This document shows positions 47,571 through 58,277 of a stretch of DNA of 64,000 nt, in pieces. Every line of letters starts with the position of its first letter. Position 1 is the stretch's first letter. Source of the DNA: Prochlorococcus marinus (lineage in GTDB: Bacteria > Cyanobacteriota > Cyanobacteriia > PCC-6307 > Cyanobiaceae); the NCBI RefSeq assembly GCF_001180305.1, contig NZ_CVSX01000007.1, forward strand, positions 1 to 64,000. The letters are read 5' to 3'. The notes under the pieces are model-generated. The model had not been told where the DNA came from. It ran no database searches and worked only from the letters and a program-made list of their open reading frames with translations. A program made the translations under genes and the position numbers.

Positions 47571-47615
47571 TTCTACAACTTCAAGATATAAAAACCCTAC
47601 AACATCACGTACCCA

Positions 47616-48200
47616 TTAATCTAAATTATTAAGGGCAGGGAACCGAATAGGTCCAACTTTATTGAAAGGCCAATATCTAAAAATAGCTTTACCAATAACC
47701 TTTTCATATGGTAAAAATCCCCAAATATGTGAGTCCATACTGTTATTTCTATTATCTCCCATCACCCATAATGATTCTTCTGGGACAATAAAAGGCCCTA
47801 TTGAATAATTAATATTTTTGTCAAAAACGTAATTGTTTTGAGCGATATCATTTAAGTAAAGGTTACCGTCTCTTACTTCTACCTTGTCTCCAGGTATTCC
47901 AATTACTCTTTTTATTAGTGCAGTATCTGCTTCATAACCAGCATTAATTAATTGTTCCGGAACGTTAAAAACAACTATTTTATTTTTTAATTTTGAAAGA
48001 TTTGATTTGGATGTAATTTTGGGGGTTAGTTTCTCAACAAGAATTTTATCTTGTATTTGAAGAGTTGGAAGCATTGAACCAGATGGAATCCATCTTGGCT
48101 CTATAACCTGCCATCGTATAATTAAAGCTATAGATATCCAGATTAAAAGATTTTTTAAATCTTTTATTATTGAAATTCTTTTTTCTTGAGTTTTAGACAT
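47616..48200 (-). CDS. lepB: Signal peptidase I
   Basis: Removes signal peptides from exported and lumenal proteins. A single N-terminal membrane segment (about 16-30) is followed by box B PSGSMLPTL with catalytic S42, the lysine box ALIKRVIGIPGD with K97, and the C-terminal GDNRNNSMDSHIWG. Length 194 is typical of the short cyanobacterial form. It is divergent from menD across 50 bases. Confidence 0.94.
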   Translation of the reverse strand: MSKTQEKRISIIKDLKNLLIWISIALIIRWQVIEPRWIPSGSMLPTLQIQDKILVEKLTPKITSKSNLSKLKNKIVVFNVPEQLINAGYEADTALIKRVIGIPGDKVEVRDGNLYLNDIAQNNYVFDKNINYSIGPFIVPEESLWVMGDNRNNSMDSHIWGFLPYEKVIGKAIFRYWPFNKVGPIRFPALNNLD

Positions 48201-48250
48201 GTTTTATTTAATTCAGTTATAAGGAAAATCCCAAAGCATTTATATAAATT

Positions 48251-50014
48251 ATGACATCATCTATTGAATGCAAAAATTTTCTTAGAAGTTTACAGCTTTT
48301 GAATCTTCTTATAAAAATAGGAGTTCAAAATTTAATAATATGTCCTGGAAGTAGATCAGCACCTTTAGCAATAGCTGCTGGAGAATTAAATAAATTAGGA
48401 CTGGTAAATATTTTTAATTCAATAGATGAGAGATCTGCGGGATTCCACTCTCTTGGGATTTCTGCTGCATCAGGAAATCTCTCTTTAGTTATTACGACTT
48501 CTGGGACTGCTGTAAGTAACTTATTGCCAGCAGCAGTTGAGGCAGACCGATCTTGTAAAGGTATTATATTTCTTACTGCTGATAGACCCTTAAGATTAAA
48601 AGATTGTGGGGCTAATCAAACAGTAAATCAAGAAGATTTTTTGAGTTCAGTCTGTAGAAGAGTTTTAAGTACAAATCTAAATGGACTTCATAAAACACAA
48701 GAAAATGAAATCTTGAATTTAGTTCGAACTATTGAGAAACAAATATCAACCTTCCCTGGTCCTATTCATTTAAATATTCCTATAGATAAGCCTTTAGATA
48801 TTTCATTTTTAAATAAAAAAAATGTTTTAGAGGTTTTTGAGAGAATTTATTTAAAGAAAAAATATATATTTCGGGAAGTTGAAATAAAGTCTGATAAAAA
48901 CATATTTTTCGAAATTTCAGAAAATTTAAATCTAGATGAATCTGGCATTATTTTGGTAGGTCCCTATCAAGGTTCAATAAATGATTTAACTTCTTTCAAT
49001 AAGTCTTTAGAACAATTACAAGAGATTACTGGTTGGCCAGTATTTGCTGATCCTGTTTCAGGCGTTTATTCTGGTTTGAGAGGACTAGTCGTGAATTGGG
49101 AATTAGTCTTAAGAAAGAATAAAAATTCAATAAATTGTCATCAACTTTTGAGGCTTGGCCCTATGTCATCCTCAATTGATTTGGAGAAGTTTTTAATAAA
49201 CTTCAAAGGGATACAAATTCTTATAAAAGAAAAAAACTATAGAAAATTGGACCCTATAAAAAAATCATTTGAATATGATTCTGGGCTATCAAATTTCACT
49301 ACTCTATTGTTAGAAGAATTATCAATCAACGAAAAAAACAAAAAGTCTCTTACTCCGATGGCTTTAAATCTACTAGAGGAAGGCGAGCAGATTAAAGAAA
49401 TTTTAAAAGAGAAAATTTCTCAAGATAATCAAATTACTGAGTATATGCTTGCAAATCTTGTCCCAAAACTTTGGCCAACTGAAAATCCTATAATGCTCTC
49501 CGCGAGTAGCCCGATTAGAGATTGGCTTACATTTTCAGAAAATGGTACTTTAACAAGAAATTGTTTCAGCTTTAGGGGCGCTTCTGGCATAGATGGTACT
49601 TTATCTATTGCATTAGGTATTTCTAGAATTAAAAATCCTCTACTTCTTGTGACTGGAGATTTGGCTTTTATTCATGATATAAACGGTTGGCTGATTGAAA
49701 ATTCAATCGATATGAATTTAACAATTCTTCTAATAAATAATAATGGCGGAAATATATTTAATCGTATTTATAAAAAAAATTTAAAAGAAGATGAATTAAA
49801 AAAACTATTTCTTATGCCAAAAGAAATAAACTGGTCAAAACTCGCAGAGAGCTATCAAGTAAAGTTTAAAAGTGTGGCAAATTTTAAAAAATTACGAGAG
49901 GCATTAGATTGGAGCATTTCTATCCAGAAATCTGTAATAATTAAAGTTGATGTTGATCCAGAAAATGAAATTTATGAAAAAAATGCCTTGCTTGAAAAAA
50001 TAATTGGCAGTTAA
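48251..50014 (+). CDS. menD: SEPHCHC synthase (menaquinone/phylloquinone pathway)
   Basis: A thiamine-diphosphate enzyme joining isochorismate and 2-oxoglutarate. It has the N-terminal PP-binding-glutamate region ([27 protein letters not shown]), the MenD mark [19 protein letters not shown], and the C-terminal pyrophosphate domain with [13 protein letters not shown] and NNNGGNIF. Length 587 is usual. In cyanobacteria the pathway makes phylloquinone, the A1 cofactor of photosystem I. menB follows after 35 bases. Confidence 0.95.
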   Translation: MTSSIECKNFLRSLQLLNLLIKIGVQNLIICPGSRSAPLAIAAGELNKLGLVNIFNSIDERSAGFHSLGISAASGNLSLVITTSGTAVSNLLPAAVEADRSCKGIIFLTADRPLRLKDCGANQTVNQEDFLSSVCRRVLSTNLNGLHKTQENEILNLVRTIEKQISTFPGPIHLNIPIDKPLDISFLNKKNVLEVFERIYLKKKYIFREVEIKSDKNIFFEISENLNLDESGIILVGPYQGSINDLTSFNKSLEQLQEITGWPVFADPVSGVYSGLRGLVVNWELVLRKNKNSINCHQLLRLGPMSSSIDLEKFLINFKGIQILIKEKNYRKLDPIKKSFEYDSGLSNFTTLLLEELSINEKNKKSLTPMALNLLEEGEQIKEILKEKISQDNQITEYMLANLVPKLWPTENPIMLSASSPIRDWLTFSENGTLTRNCFSFRGASGIDGTLSIALGISRIKNPLLLVTGDLAFIHDINGWLIENSIDMNLTILLINNNGGNIFNRIYKKNLKEDELKKLFLMPKEINWSKLAESYQVKFKSVANFKKLREALDWSISIQKSVIIKVDVDPENEIYEKNALLEKIIGS

Positions 50015-50049
50015 ATTTATCATTTTTTATCTTTGAATAATTAGATTTC

Positions 50050-50907
50050 ATGAAAGTATTACCTGGAAAAAAAACTTTAAATTGGTCAGAATGCAAATCT
50101 TATGAGGATATATTGTTTCACAAATCAGATGAGGGAATCGCGAGAATTGCAATTAATCGGCCTGAAAAAAGAAATGCATTTAGGCCACAAACTGTAGATG
50201 AACTCATTGACGCATTTGATATCGTAAGAAATGATGAAACTATTGGTGTAGTTCTCTTTACTGGTGCGGGACCTGACAAGAAAGGCATTTATTCTTTTTG
50301 CTCTGGAGGTGATCAGAGTGTAAGGGGTAAAAATGGATATAAAAATGATGAAGGGAAGCAGAGATTAAATGTACTTGAACTTCAAAGATTAATAAGAAGT
50401 TTGCCTAAAGTGGTTATTGCTTTAGTTCCTGGTTTCGCAATTGGAGGAGGGCAGGTACTTCATCTAATTTGTGATCTCAGTATCGCCTCCGAAAATGCAG
50501 TATTTGGTCAAACAGGCCCAAGAGTTGGTAGTTTTGATGCGGGTTTTGGATCTAGTTATTTAGCAAGACTTGTTGGTCAAAGAAAAGCAAAAGAAATTTG
50601 GTTTTTGTGCAGAAAATATAATTCCAAGGAAGCTCTGAAGATGGGCTTGATAAATGCAATTACAAAGATTGAAGAATTAGAAGCTGAGGGTGTAATCTGG
50701 GCAAGAGAGATTTTACGAAATAGTCCAACTGCTATTCGTATTCTTAAAGCTTCATTCAATGCAGAGAATGATGGGATTGCAGGTATTCAAGAATTATCTG
50801 GATACACAACTCAACTATTCTATTCGACTGAAGAAGCTCAAGAAGGTAGAGATGCCTTTCTTGAAAAGCGTCCACCAGACTTTTCTGACTATAAGTGGAC
50901 ACCTTAG
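50050..50907 (+). CDS. menB: 1,4-dihydroxy-2-naphthoyl-CoA synthase
   Basis: A crotonase-fold enzyme that closes the naphthoquinone ring. The 285-residue protein has the oxyanion-hole loops [11 protein letters not shown] (about 92-102) and [13 protein letters not shown] (about 127-139), and the conserved [19 protein letters not shown] that marks MenB within the family. Active-site aspartate lies in that block. It forms a run with menD, and glgA and murF follow on the same strand. Confidence 0.95.
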   Translation: MKVLPGKKTLNWSECKSYEDILFHKSDEGIARIAINRPEKRNAFRPQTVDELIDAFDIVRNDETIGVVLFTGAGPDKKGIYSFCSGGDQSVRGKNGYKNDEGKQRLNVLELQRLIRSLPKVVIALVPGFAIGGGQVLHLICDLSIASENAVFGQTGPRVGSFDAGFGSSYLARLVGQRKAKEIWFLCRKYNSKEALKMGLINAITKIEELEAEGVIWAREILRNSPTAIRILKASFNAENDGIAGIQELSGYTTQLFYSTEEAQEGRDAFLEKRPPDFSDYKWTP

Positions 50908-50942
50908 TTTATTTTTCAAAAGAACTTTTTAAATAATTATCA

Positions 50943-52400
50943 ATGAGAATTCTTCTTGCCGCTGCTGAATGTGCTCCAATGATCAAAGTTGGAGGTATGG
51001 GAGATGTGGTTGGTTCGTTGCCTCCATCTTTGATAAAACTTGGTCACGATGTAAGGGTAATAATTCCAGGATATGGAAAATTGTGGAGTCTTTTAGAGGT
51101 ATCGAAAGAACCAGTCTTTAGAGCAAATACTATGGGCACTGATTTTGCCGTATATGAAGCAAAACATCCCATTCATAATTATGTGATTTACCTAGTGGGT
51201 CATCCAACATTTGACTCTGACCAAATATATGGAGGCGAAAATGAAGACTGGCGCTTTACATTTTTTGCTAGTGCCACTGCAGAATTTGCCTGGAATTGTT
51301 GGAAACCTCAAGTTCTCCATTGCCATGATTGGCACACTGGAATGATTCCTGTGTGGATGCATCAGGATCCCGAAATTAGTACTGTCTTCACAATTCATAA
51401 TTTAAAATATCAAGGCCCTTGGAGGTGGAAACTTGAAAAAATGACTTGGTGTCCTTGGTATATGCATGGGGACCACACAATGGCTGCGGCAATGTTGTAC
51501 GCAGATAGGGTCAATGCTGTTTCTCCGACTTATGCAGATGAAATTAAAACCCATGAATACGGGGAAAGTCTTGAAGGATTACTTAATTACATTTCAGGTA
51601 AACTAAGGGGAATTCTTAATGGCATAGATCTTGATGAATGGAATCCAGCCAAGGATCCAGTTTTACCTGCAAAATTCAGTATTAAGAATTTAGAAAATAG
51701 AAAAGAAAATAAAAAAATCTTGCAGAGAGAAATGGGTCTCGAAGTTAATTCTAAAAAATATCTTTTAGCTATGGTCAGTAGGTTAGTTGATCAGAAAGGG
51801 GTCGACTTACTTTTACAAGTTTCAAGAAGACTATTAGCCTATACAGATTCTCAAATTGCTGTCTTAGGGACAGGAGATAGATACTTAGAGTCTGGATTAT
51901 GGCAACTGGCATTAGATTACCCAGGAAGATTCTCAGTATTTCTTACCTATGATGATTCTTTATCAAGGCTTATCTATGGTGGCTCAGATGCATTTCTAAT
52001 GCCAAGTAGGTTCGAACCTTGTGGTATTAGTCAACTTTTAGCTATGAGATATGGCTCTATCCCTATTGTAAGAAGAGTTGGAGGTTTAGTTGACACAGTT
52101 TTACCACACGACCCAGAAAATAACACTGGTACAGGTTTCTGCTTTGATCGTTTTGAACCTATAGATTTCTATACCTCTCTAGTAAGATCTTGGGAGGCCT
52201 TCAGGCACAAAGATAGTTGGGAATTATTGCAAAAAAGAGCAATGAGCCAAGAGTTTAGTTGGCAAAGATCAGCTCTTGAATATGAAATTATGTATAAAGA
52301 TGTTTGTGGAATTAAGGAACCAACACCTGATGAAGCTGAAGTTGAAAAGTTCTCTTACGGACAATCAGCAGATCCATCTTTAAAAAAAAGTATGAATTAA
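50943..52400 (+). CDS. glgA: Glycogen synthase (ADP-glucose)
   Basis: A GT5 glucosyltransferase with a GT-B fold, elongating glycogen from ADP-glucose. The N-terminus has the ADP-glucose loop [13 protein letters not shown] (the K-x-G-G form), [11 protein letters not shown] follows, and the C-terminal half has [21 protein letters not shown] and the [10 protein letters not shown] stretch. Length 485 is standard. murF follows after 7 bases. Its partner glgB is some 27 kb away. Confidence 0.95.
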   Translation: MRILLAAAECAPMIKVGGMGDVVGSLPPSLIKLGHDVRVIIPGYGKLWSLLEVSKEPVFRANTMGTDFAVYEAKHPIHNYVIYLVGHPTFDSDQIYGGENEDWRFTFFASATAEFAWNCWKPQVLHCHDWHTGMIPVWMHQDPEISTVFTIHNLKYQGPWRWKLEKMTWCPWYMHGDHTMAAAMLYADRVNAVSPTYADEIKTHEYGESLEGLLNYISGKLRGILNGIDLDEWNPAKDPVLPAKFSIKNLENRKENKKILQREMGLEVNSKKYLLAMVSRLVDQKGVDLLLQVSRRLLAYTDSQIAVLGTGDRYLESGLWQLALDYPGRFSVFLTYDDSLSRLIYGGSDAFLMPSRFEPCGISQLLAMRYGSIPIVRRVGGLVDTVLPHDPENNTGTGFCFDRFEPIDFYTSLVRSWEAFRHKDSWELLQKRAMSQEFSWQRSALEYEIMYKDVCGIKEPTPDEAEVEKFSYGQSADPSLKKSMN

Positions 52401-52407
52401 AATTTTA

Positions 52408-53781
52408 ATGGAATTTTCTTTATTAGAATTAAACAATGTTTTAGGTGATATTAAATATCTGAGCGAGGAAGAGGTAGATTCTTTGAATTTTAAAAGTATA
52501 AGTATTGATAGTAGAACTTGTTCAGAAAATGATCTTTTTATAGCTATTAAGGGTAAAAATTTTGATGGACATACATTTCTTCCAGAGGTTTTAAATAAAG
52601 GAGTTAAATCAGTAGTTATAAGAGAAGGAATGCAGAAATTACTTCCATATAATTTTCCTTGTTGGATAGTGAATGACACTTTAGAGGCATTTCAAAAATT
52701 AACATTGCTCAAAAGAAAAAAATTAAATATCCCTTTGGTTGCAATAACTGGTTCAGTGGGCAAAACAACTACAAAAGAAATGATTGGTGAGGTTTTAAAG
52801 AAACTGGGAAAAATTAAACTATCCCATGAAAATTTCAATAATGAGATTGGCGTTGGTCTTACTATTCTTGAGACAGATATAGAACATAAAGTTTTGGTTC
52901 TTGAGATGGGAATGAGAGGTATTGGGCAGATAGAAAATTTATCTAAATATAGTGAACCTGATATTGCAGTAATTACTAATATTGGCACAGCACATATTGG
53001 ATTGTTAGGCTCGAAAAAAAATATTACTTATGCTAAGTGTGAAATTAGTAAATTTTTAAATCCTAAAGGTGTTGTAATAATCCCAGCAAATGACTTACTT
53101 CTTGAAGAAACTTTAAAGAAATTCTGGAAAGGTAAAGTAATAAAAGTAGAACTATTAAATATAGAAAATCAAAAAGATAGTTTTAAGAAAGATGATAATT
53201 TGCAAGGATTTTATAATGCTTCGAATAAAACAATTTTAATTGAAAAAAATACTTTTGAAATTTCATTTGAAGGAATTCACAATGCTTCAAATTTCCTATT
53301 TGCATATGCAGTTGCTAAATATCTAGGAATTGATTTTGCAAGTTTTAATAAGTTTGATTTCGCAAGTTTAGGTGGAAGAAATAAAATTCTTAAATCAGTT
53401 AAAACAACAATATATGACGAATCATATAATGCCTCGCCAGAGTCGGTAAAAGCTTGTATTGAAAATCTCCAAGAAAAACCGAGAAATCAATTTTTCATAT
53501 TTGGAAGCATGCAAGAGTTGGGAAAAGATTCTGAAAAATACCATAAAGAAATTTTCAACTTAATAAATAATTCAGATATAGAAAAATGTTTATTTATTTG
53601 CGATAAAAAAAATGAAAAAATTTACTTTAATTATCTTAAAGATAAGAAAAAATTTTTAGTTTTTAATAATATTTATGATGTACCAAAAGAGATAAACAAA
53701 TCCACTAAAAAAGGTGATTGTATTCTTATAAAAGGAAGCAGGTGTTGGCAGCTTGAAAAAATTATTGAATTAATTAATTAG
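52408..53781 (+). CDS. murF: UDP-N-acetylmuramoyl-tripeptide--D-alanyl-D-alanine ligase
   Basis: Adds D-Ala-D-Ala to the peptidoglycan precursor. It has the Mur-ligase domain order: a short N-terminal domain with SIDSRTCSENDLFIAIKG, the ATP-binding centre with P-loop GSVGKTT at 115-121, then the HNASNFLFA block and the C-terminal domain with DESYNASPESV. Length 457 is normal. It ends one base from the convergent glmU gene. Confidence 0.95.
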   Translation: MEFSLLELNNVLGDIKYLSEEEVDSLNFKSISIDSRTCSENDLFIAIKGKNFDGHTFLPEVLNKGVKSVVIREGMQKLLPYNFPCWIVNDTLEAFQKLTLLKRKKLNIPLVAITGSVGKTTTKEMIGEVLKKLGKIKLSHENFNNEIGVGLTILETDIEHKVLVLEMGMRGIGQIENLSKYSEPDIAVITNIGTAHIGLLGSKKNITYAKCEISKFLNPKGVVIIPANDLLLEETLKKFWKGKVIKVELLNIENQKDSFKKDDNLQGFYNASNKTILIEKNTFEISFEGIHNASNFLFAYAVAKYLGIDFASFNKFDFASLGGRNKILKSVKTTIYDESYNASPESVKACIENLQEKPRNQFFIFGSMQELGKDSEKYHKEIFNLINNSDIEKCLFICDKKNEKIYFNYLKDKKKFLVFNNIYDVPKEINKSTKKGDCILIKGSRCWQLEKIIELIN

Positions 53782-53782
53782 A

Positions 53783-55132
53783 TTAATTTTTCTTTTTTTT
53801 CCAATTTTCTATATTTATTTGCTTAGTTCTTGAGATTGCCAATGAATTATCATTGGAGTCTTTGGTTATCACTGAACCAGCTCCTGTTGTGACTGATTCT
53901 CCGAGATTTATTGGCGCAACAAAAACTGTATTAGCACCAATACTGGAATTTTTACCAATTGTTGTTTGATGCTTTTTCTGACCATCAAAATTCGCAGTAA
54001 TAGTACCTGCTCCAATATTTGTAGATCTTCCAATAATAGAGTCGCCAATATAACTTAGATGGTTTACTTTGGATTCTTCTTCTAGTTGACTATTTTTGAT
54101 TTCAACAAAATTACCTATTTTACTAAAGGAAGATATTTTGCAATTTGGTCTTATATGACTATATGGGCCAATTTTAATATGATCCATTATCTGAGAATGA
54201 TAAACTGTGGAGTTTGAAATTTCACAATTTAATCCCACATAAGAATTCTCAATAAAAGTATTTGGTCCTATTATGCAATTACTATTAATTTTGGTAATTC
54301 CTCTTATATGTGTATTAGCCTCAATTATTACATCTTTACCAATTTCGGCTTCTTCACTAATTGAACAACTTGCTTTATTTATGAAAGTTACACCATTAAG
54401 CATATGCATTTCCTTAATTGAATTTTGAATACTTTCCTCGCACTTTGATAATTGGATTCTGTTATTAATTCCTTGAAGCTCTCCATTATCTTCTACCTCT
54501 AGGCTTAAGGAATTCTTTAGCAAAGATACTGTATCTGTTAAGTAAATTTCTTTTTGATTATTATTGCTTTGCAAGTTGTTGATTATTTTTGACAAATTAT
54601 CCCAGTTAAAACAGTAAATGCCTGCATTAATTAATAGATTTTCTCTTTCTTGATTATTGCAGTCTTTTTCTTCAACAATTCTCTCAATATAATCCTGCTT
54701 TAAAAAAACTCTGCCATACCCGTAAGGATTTTTTTTCTTTGTAGTAATTAAAGAAACATCAGCATTTTTCGAATCGTGTAAATATAAAAGTCTTTTTAGA
54801 GTCTCAGGCTTGATGAGTGGTACATCGCCATTCAGTACCAAAAGTTTTCCTTTATGTTTTTTTACTTCTCTACAAAGTACCTGAACAGCGTGACCTGTTC
54901 CTAATTGAGGATCTTGAATTAGAAAATGGATTTTTTTATTATTTTGGATTGACTTTTGAACTTCTTTGGATTTATGTCCAGTAATTACGAAAATTTGATC
55001 TGGGTTTAATTCAATACATGAATCAATTACTCTTTGTAAAAGACTTTTGCCAGAAATTTTATGTAAAACCTTTGGCAATGAGCTTTCCATTCTAGTACCC
55101 TTGCCTGCCGCCAATATCGCAACACTTAACAT
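53783..55132 (-). CDS. glmU: Bifunctional GlmU (N-acetylglucosamine-1-P uridyltransferase / acetyltransferase)
   Basis: Makes UDP-GlcNAc for peptidoglycan and lipopolysaccharide. The N-terminal uridyltransferase domain starts with [18 protein letters not shown]; the aspartate in [10 protein letters not shown] binds metal. The C-terminal half (from about 250) is a left-handed beta helix of hexapeptide repeats ending in the acetyltransferase site ([21 protein letters not shown]). Length 449 is usual. It follows the MnmD-like gene and aroA in one minus-strand run. Confidence 0.96.
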   Translation of the reverse strand: MLSVAILAAGKGTRMESSLPKVLHKISGKSLLQRVIDSCIELNPDQIFVITGHKSKEVQKSIQNNKKIHFLIQDPQLGTGHAVQVLCREVKKHKGKLLVLNGDVPLIKPETLKRLLYLHDSKNADVSLITTKKKNPYGYGRVFLKQDYIERIVEEKDCNNQERENLLINAGIYCFNWDNLSKIINNLQSNNNQKEIYLTDTVSLLKNSLSLEVEDNGELQGINNRIQLSKCEESIQNSIKEMHMLNGVTFINKASCSISEEAEIGKDVIIEANTHIRGITKINSNCIIGPNTFIENSYVGLNCEISNSTVYHSQIMDHIKIGPYSHIRPNCKISSFSKIGNFVEIKNSQLEEESKVNHLSYIGDSIIGRSTNIGAGTITANFDGQKKHQTTIGKNSSIGANTVFVAPINLGESVTTGAGSVITKDSNDNSLAISRTKQINIENWKKKKN

Positions 55133-55158
55133 ATTTTTTTTGAAATATTTATCTAAAT

Positions 55159-56064
55159 CTAACTCTTAAAGGATGACTTCGTCATTCCCCACTTCTCTCT
55201 CCATTTTTTTGTAGATACAAGATTGGAGAAAAATTGCTCATTTAATCTTTTATTAATAATATCTTCTTTACTTGAGTTTAAATCTTGATCTCTGTATGGA
55301 ACGCTAGCTTTGGTCAAGAGATGTTCCTCTTCCATTAAAGATAACTTTTCAAAATTGATATTGGGTTTCAATTTATTTTTATCAAATTTTGATATTGCGA
55401 TAGTTCCCTGACTCCAAAAAGTTCTGTTATTTGAACTTGGTTTTATAGTAAAAATCTCTAATCCAAGATTTCTTAAGGTGTTTCTTACTGCGGCTGAAGA
55501 AGAATAAGTTATTAAATAACCCTGAGAATTGAGCCTCTCTTTGACTTTAGATAAAAATTCAATTGTCCATAATTGTGGGCATTTTTGAGGAGAAAAACCA
55601 TCTAAATAAATCAGATCGAATTTGATAGATGAAGGAATGATGTTGATTTTTTCTCTAGCATCGCCCCATAAAAGACTACATTTAAAAAAATTATCTTCAA
55701 AGTAATCTTTTTGATACACAGATTCAAATATTTTTTTGACTTTTGGAGCCCATAATTTCAGGAAAGATTTATTGCTAAGCGAATATTCAAGAGGCTTTTT
55801 ATCAATCTCCAAAGCATATAAATTTAAATAAGATTTTTGATTAATTAATTCATTTAATAAAGAAGCAGAATTGTATCCTAAACCAAAACATATATCTAAA
55901 ACATTAATAGATTTGCCGTAAAATCTTTGCAAATCAGAAGGAGCTGTAAACTTTAATTTAGTTTCCTCCAATGCTCCTAACAAGCTGTGGAAATTCTCTT
56001 GAAAAAATACACTTCTTAAAGAGTAACTCCCATCTTTCGTTAAAACTTCAATTAATTCAGACAA
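55159..56064 (-). CDS. MnmD-like tRNA wobble-uridine methyltransferase
   Basis: A SAM-dependent methyltransferase of the DUF752/MnmC N-terminal type, thought to finish the mnm5 modification at U34 of some tRNAs. The SAM motif is [13 protein letters not shown] (about 56-68); [12 protein letters not shown] and [15 protein letters not shown] (about 154-168) are family marks. The FAD oxidoreductase domain of full MnmC is absent, so this is the stand-alone methyltransferase form. It lies 11 bases downstream of aroA and 26 upstream of glmU. Confidence 0.82.
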   Translation of the reverse strand: MSELIEVLTKDGSYSLRSVFFQENFHSLLGALEETKLKFTAPSDLQRFYGKSINVLDICFGLGYNSASLLNELINQKSYLNLYALEIDKKPLEYSLSNKSFLKLWAPKVKKIFESVYQKDYFEDNFFKCSLLWGDAREKINIIPSSIKFDLIYLDGFSPQKCPQLWTIEFLSKVKERLNSQGYLITYSSSAAVRNTLRNLGLEIFTIKPSSNNRTFWSQGTIAISKFDKNKLKPNINFEKLSLMEEEHLLTKASVPYRDQDLNSSKEDIINKRLNEQFFSNLVSTKKWREKWGMTKSSFKS

Positions 56065-56075
56065 AAACTTTTAAG

Positions 56076-57386
56076 TTAGGTTGATAGGCTGGCGAGGTCT
56101 TCCCAAAAAGTTGGATAAGAGACGCTAGCCGCATTTGCTCTCATTATTTTTGAGGTACCTTTGGCAAGAAGTGAAGCAATAGCAAGACTCATTGCTACTC
56201 TATGATCTGTCTCACTGTCTACCTCTGCAGAGTGAAATTTTGATTGACCATTAATTAATAAACCGTCTTCTTTTTCTGTTATTTCAGCACCAAATTTTTG
56301 CAACTGTCTTGCCATGACTTTTAATCGATCTGTCTCCTTAACTCTTAATTCTTGTGCATCCTTAATCTCAGACACTCCATCACAAAAACAGGCTGCTACG
56401 GTAAGGATAGGAATTTCATCAATAAGTTTTGGGAGAATACTTCCTTCAATAGTAAATGATCTTAAATTATTTGAAGATTTTACTTTAATAGATCCAATAG
56501 GTTCTCCAGCTATCGTTGATTTATCTGAAATTTCATAATTACAACCCATTGAATCCATTACATTTAAAATGCCTGTTCTAGTGGGATTTAATCCAACATT
56601 CTTAATTAAAACCTCAGAATTAGGAACGATAGATGCAGCAATCATCCAAAAAGAAGCAGAGCTTATGTCTCCAGGAATTAATATCCTTTGACCAATTAAG
56701 TTACCCCCTGACTTTATAACTATATTTCTTCCTAATTCTCCTCTGACACTAATATCTGCTCCAAATGCTTTTAACATTCTTTCGGTATGATCTCTAGAAG
56801 ATGCTGGCTCAATAACAGAAGTGGTTCCAGAAGCTTTGAGGCCTGCTAAAAGTATTGCAGATTTAACTTGAGCACTAGCTACAGGCGTTCCAATAACGCA
56901 ACCTTTAAGTTTTTTCCCATTAATTGAGATTGGAGCTTTGTTTCCTCTTTCTCTACCAAAAATTTTGCCACCCATCAGAGATAATGGTTTGCCAACTCTC
57001 CCCATTGGCCTCTCATTAAGAGAAGAGTCCCCTGTTAAGATGAAATTCTTATCTTCTTGACCTGCTAGTAACCCCATTAATAATCTCATAGTGGTTCCGG
57101 AATTCCCGCAATTTAAAATTGCTTTAGGTTCTTTGATTCCATCAAGACCCAAGCCTGAAATTGTAAAAGTCTCATCTTTTTTTATTTCTGGTATATTCGC
57201 ACCTAATTTTCTAAGACAATCAGCAGTTGAAAGTGGATCTTCAGAATGTAAAAATCCCTCAATAGTCGTATTACCCTTTGCAATACTTCCTATTATCAAA
57301 GCTCTATGGGAGATAGATTTATCTCCAGGTACTTTTATTTTTCCTCTTAAATTACTTCCACCTTTTATTGTGCGGATATTATTCAT
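56076..57386 (-). CDS. aroA: 3-phosphoshikimate 1-carboxyvinyltransferase (EPSP synthase)
   Basis: Joins shikimate-3-phosphate and PEP in aromatic amino-acid synthesis. The N-terminal [11 protein letters not shown] (about 21-31), the signature [15 protein letters not shown], and [11 protein letters not shown] near 345 are all present. The G in GNSGTT with T-M-R-L resembles the class II enzyme arrangement seen in cyanobacteria and Gram-positives. Length 436 is normal. It is divergent from comB across a 120-base AT-rich spacer. Confidence 0.95.
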   Translation of the reverse strand: MNNIRTIKGGSNLRGKIKVPGDKSISHRALIIGSIAKGNTTIEGFLHSEDPLSTADCLRKLGANIPEIKKDETFTISGLGLDGIKEPKAILNCGNSGTTMRLLMGLLAGQEDKNFILTGDSSLNERPMGRVGKPLSLMGGKIFGRERGNKAPISINGKKLKGCVIGTPVASAQVKSAILLAGLKASGTTSVIEPASSRDHTERMLKAFGADISVRGELGRNIVIKSGGNLIGQRILIPGDISSASFWMIAASIVPNSEVLIKNVGLNPTRTGILNVMDSMGCNYEISDKSTIAGEPIGSIKVKSSNNLRSFTIEGSILPKLIDEIPILTVAACFCDGVSEIKDAQELRVKETDRLKVMARQLQKFGAEITEKEDGLLINGQSKFHSAEVDSETDHRVAMSLAIASLLAKGTSKIMRANAASVSYPTFWEDLASLST

Positions 57387-57490
57387 TTTTAAATTAATAC
57401 TTGATAAGATTTTTATAAATACAAATTAGATATATATTATCAATAAGTTTGTTTTTAAAAAAAAAATAATCAAATTAAGTAACTGTTTTC

Positions 57491-57496
57491 TATAAT
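57491..57496 (+). promoter_or_regulatory. Candidate -10 element of comB
   Basis: A perfect TATAAT at 57491-57496 lies 10 bases before the comB ATG at 57507. Transcription would start only a few bases before the ATG, giving a nearly leaderless message. No clear -35 hexamer is visible at the right distance. Confidence 0.4.
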
Positions 57497-57506
57497 AATT
57501 CCAGAA

Positions 57507-58247
57507 ATGGATTTGATCATTAATCTTACTTATTATCACGTTGCAAAAGATGTTCCAGATATAAGTCCTGATGTTGCGGTTGTTATCGATGTTTTAAGAG
57601 CTACAACCACAATTTCTTGGGCTTTAAAAAATGGAGCTGACTCTATACAAGTTTTTGCAGATTTAGATTTATTAAAAGAATCTGCAATTAAGTGGCGAGC
57701 TGATGAGAGATTAATGCTTGGAGAGAGAGGCGGCAAGAAGATTGAGGGCTTTGATTTAGGAAATTCTCCATTATCAGTCACAAAAAAAGTAGTAAATGGT
57801 AAAAGATTATTTATGAGTACGACAAATGGGACTAAATCATTGCAAAAAGTTCAACATGCAAAGCATTTATTCGCAATGGGACTCCCAAATAGGAAAGCAG
57901 TTGCTGAAAAAATAATATCACTTAAAAGTAAAAATGTTCTAATACTTGGTAGTGGTTGGGAAGGCTCCTATTCACTCGAGGATTCTTTGGCTGCTGGTGC
58001 TTTGGCCTCATACTTGGGAAAGAACTGTAATTTTGAAATTAATATTCTGAATGACGAATTACAGGCTGCTTTAGCACTTTGGAATTTTTGGAAAAATGAT
58101 ATATTGAAATGTTTAAAAACAGCAACCCATGGCAAAAGATTGACAAGTCTTGGAGATTATGAGGATGATTTTAAATGTTGCTCTGAACTTGATTGCTTAG
58201 ATATTGTTCCAGCTCAAGTTGAAAGAGGTGTGATTCGTGCCTCATGA
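57507..58247 (+). CDS. comB: 2-phosphosulfolactate phosphatase family (ComB)
   Basis: A 246-residue protein of the ComB family, which removes phosphate from 2-phosphosulfolactate in archaeal coenzyme M synthesis. Family marks are VVIDVLRATTTI (about 26-37), GERGGKKIEGFDLGNSP, and TTNGTKSLQ. Cyanobacteria do not make coenzyme M, so the true substrate here is uncertain; sulfolactate metabolism or another phosphatase role is possible. The Nit1-like gene follows after 30 bases. Confidence 0.85.
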   Translation: MDLIINLTYYHVAKDVPDISPDVAVVIDVLRATTTISWALKNGADSIQVFADLDLLKESAIKWRADERLMLGERGGKKIEGFDLGNSPLSVTKKVVNGKRLFMSTTNGTKSLQKVQHAKHLFAMGLPNRKAVAEKIISLKSKNVLILGSGWEGSYSLEDSLAAGALASYLGKNCNFEINILNDELQAALALWNFWKNDILKCLKTATHGKRLTSLGDYEDDFKCCSELDCLDIVPAQVERGVIRAS

Positions 58248-58265
58248 TTTACGAATTAGTTCACT

Positions 58266-58270
58266 AGGAG
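58266..58270 (+). promoter_or_regulatory. Shine-Dalgarno site supporting a TTG start
   Basis: AGGAG at 58266-58270 lies 7 bases before the TTG at 58278, an ideal spacing. It decides the start of the Nit1-like gene, which has no in-frame ATG at this point. Confidence 0.6.
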
Positions 58271-58277
58271 TATAGTC

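Noticed and set aside
57091..57429. 112-residue plus-strand open frame opposite aroA
   Set aside because: It reads as a shadow of aroA and does not resemble a known protein.
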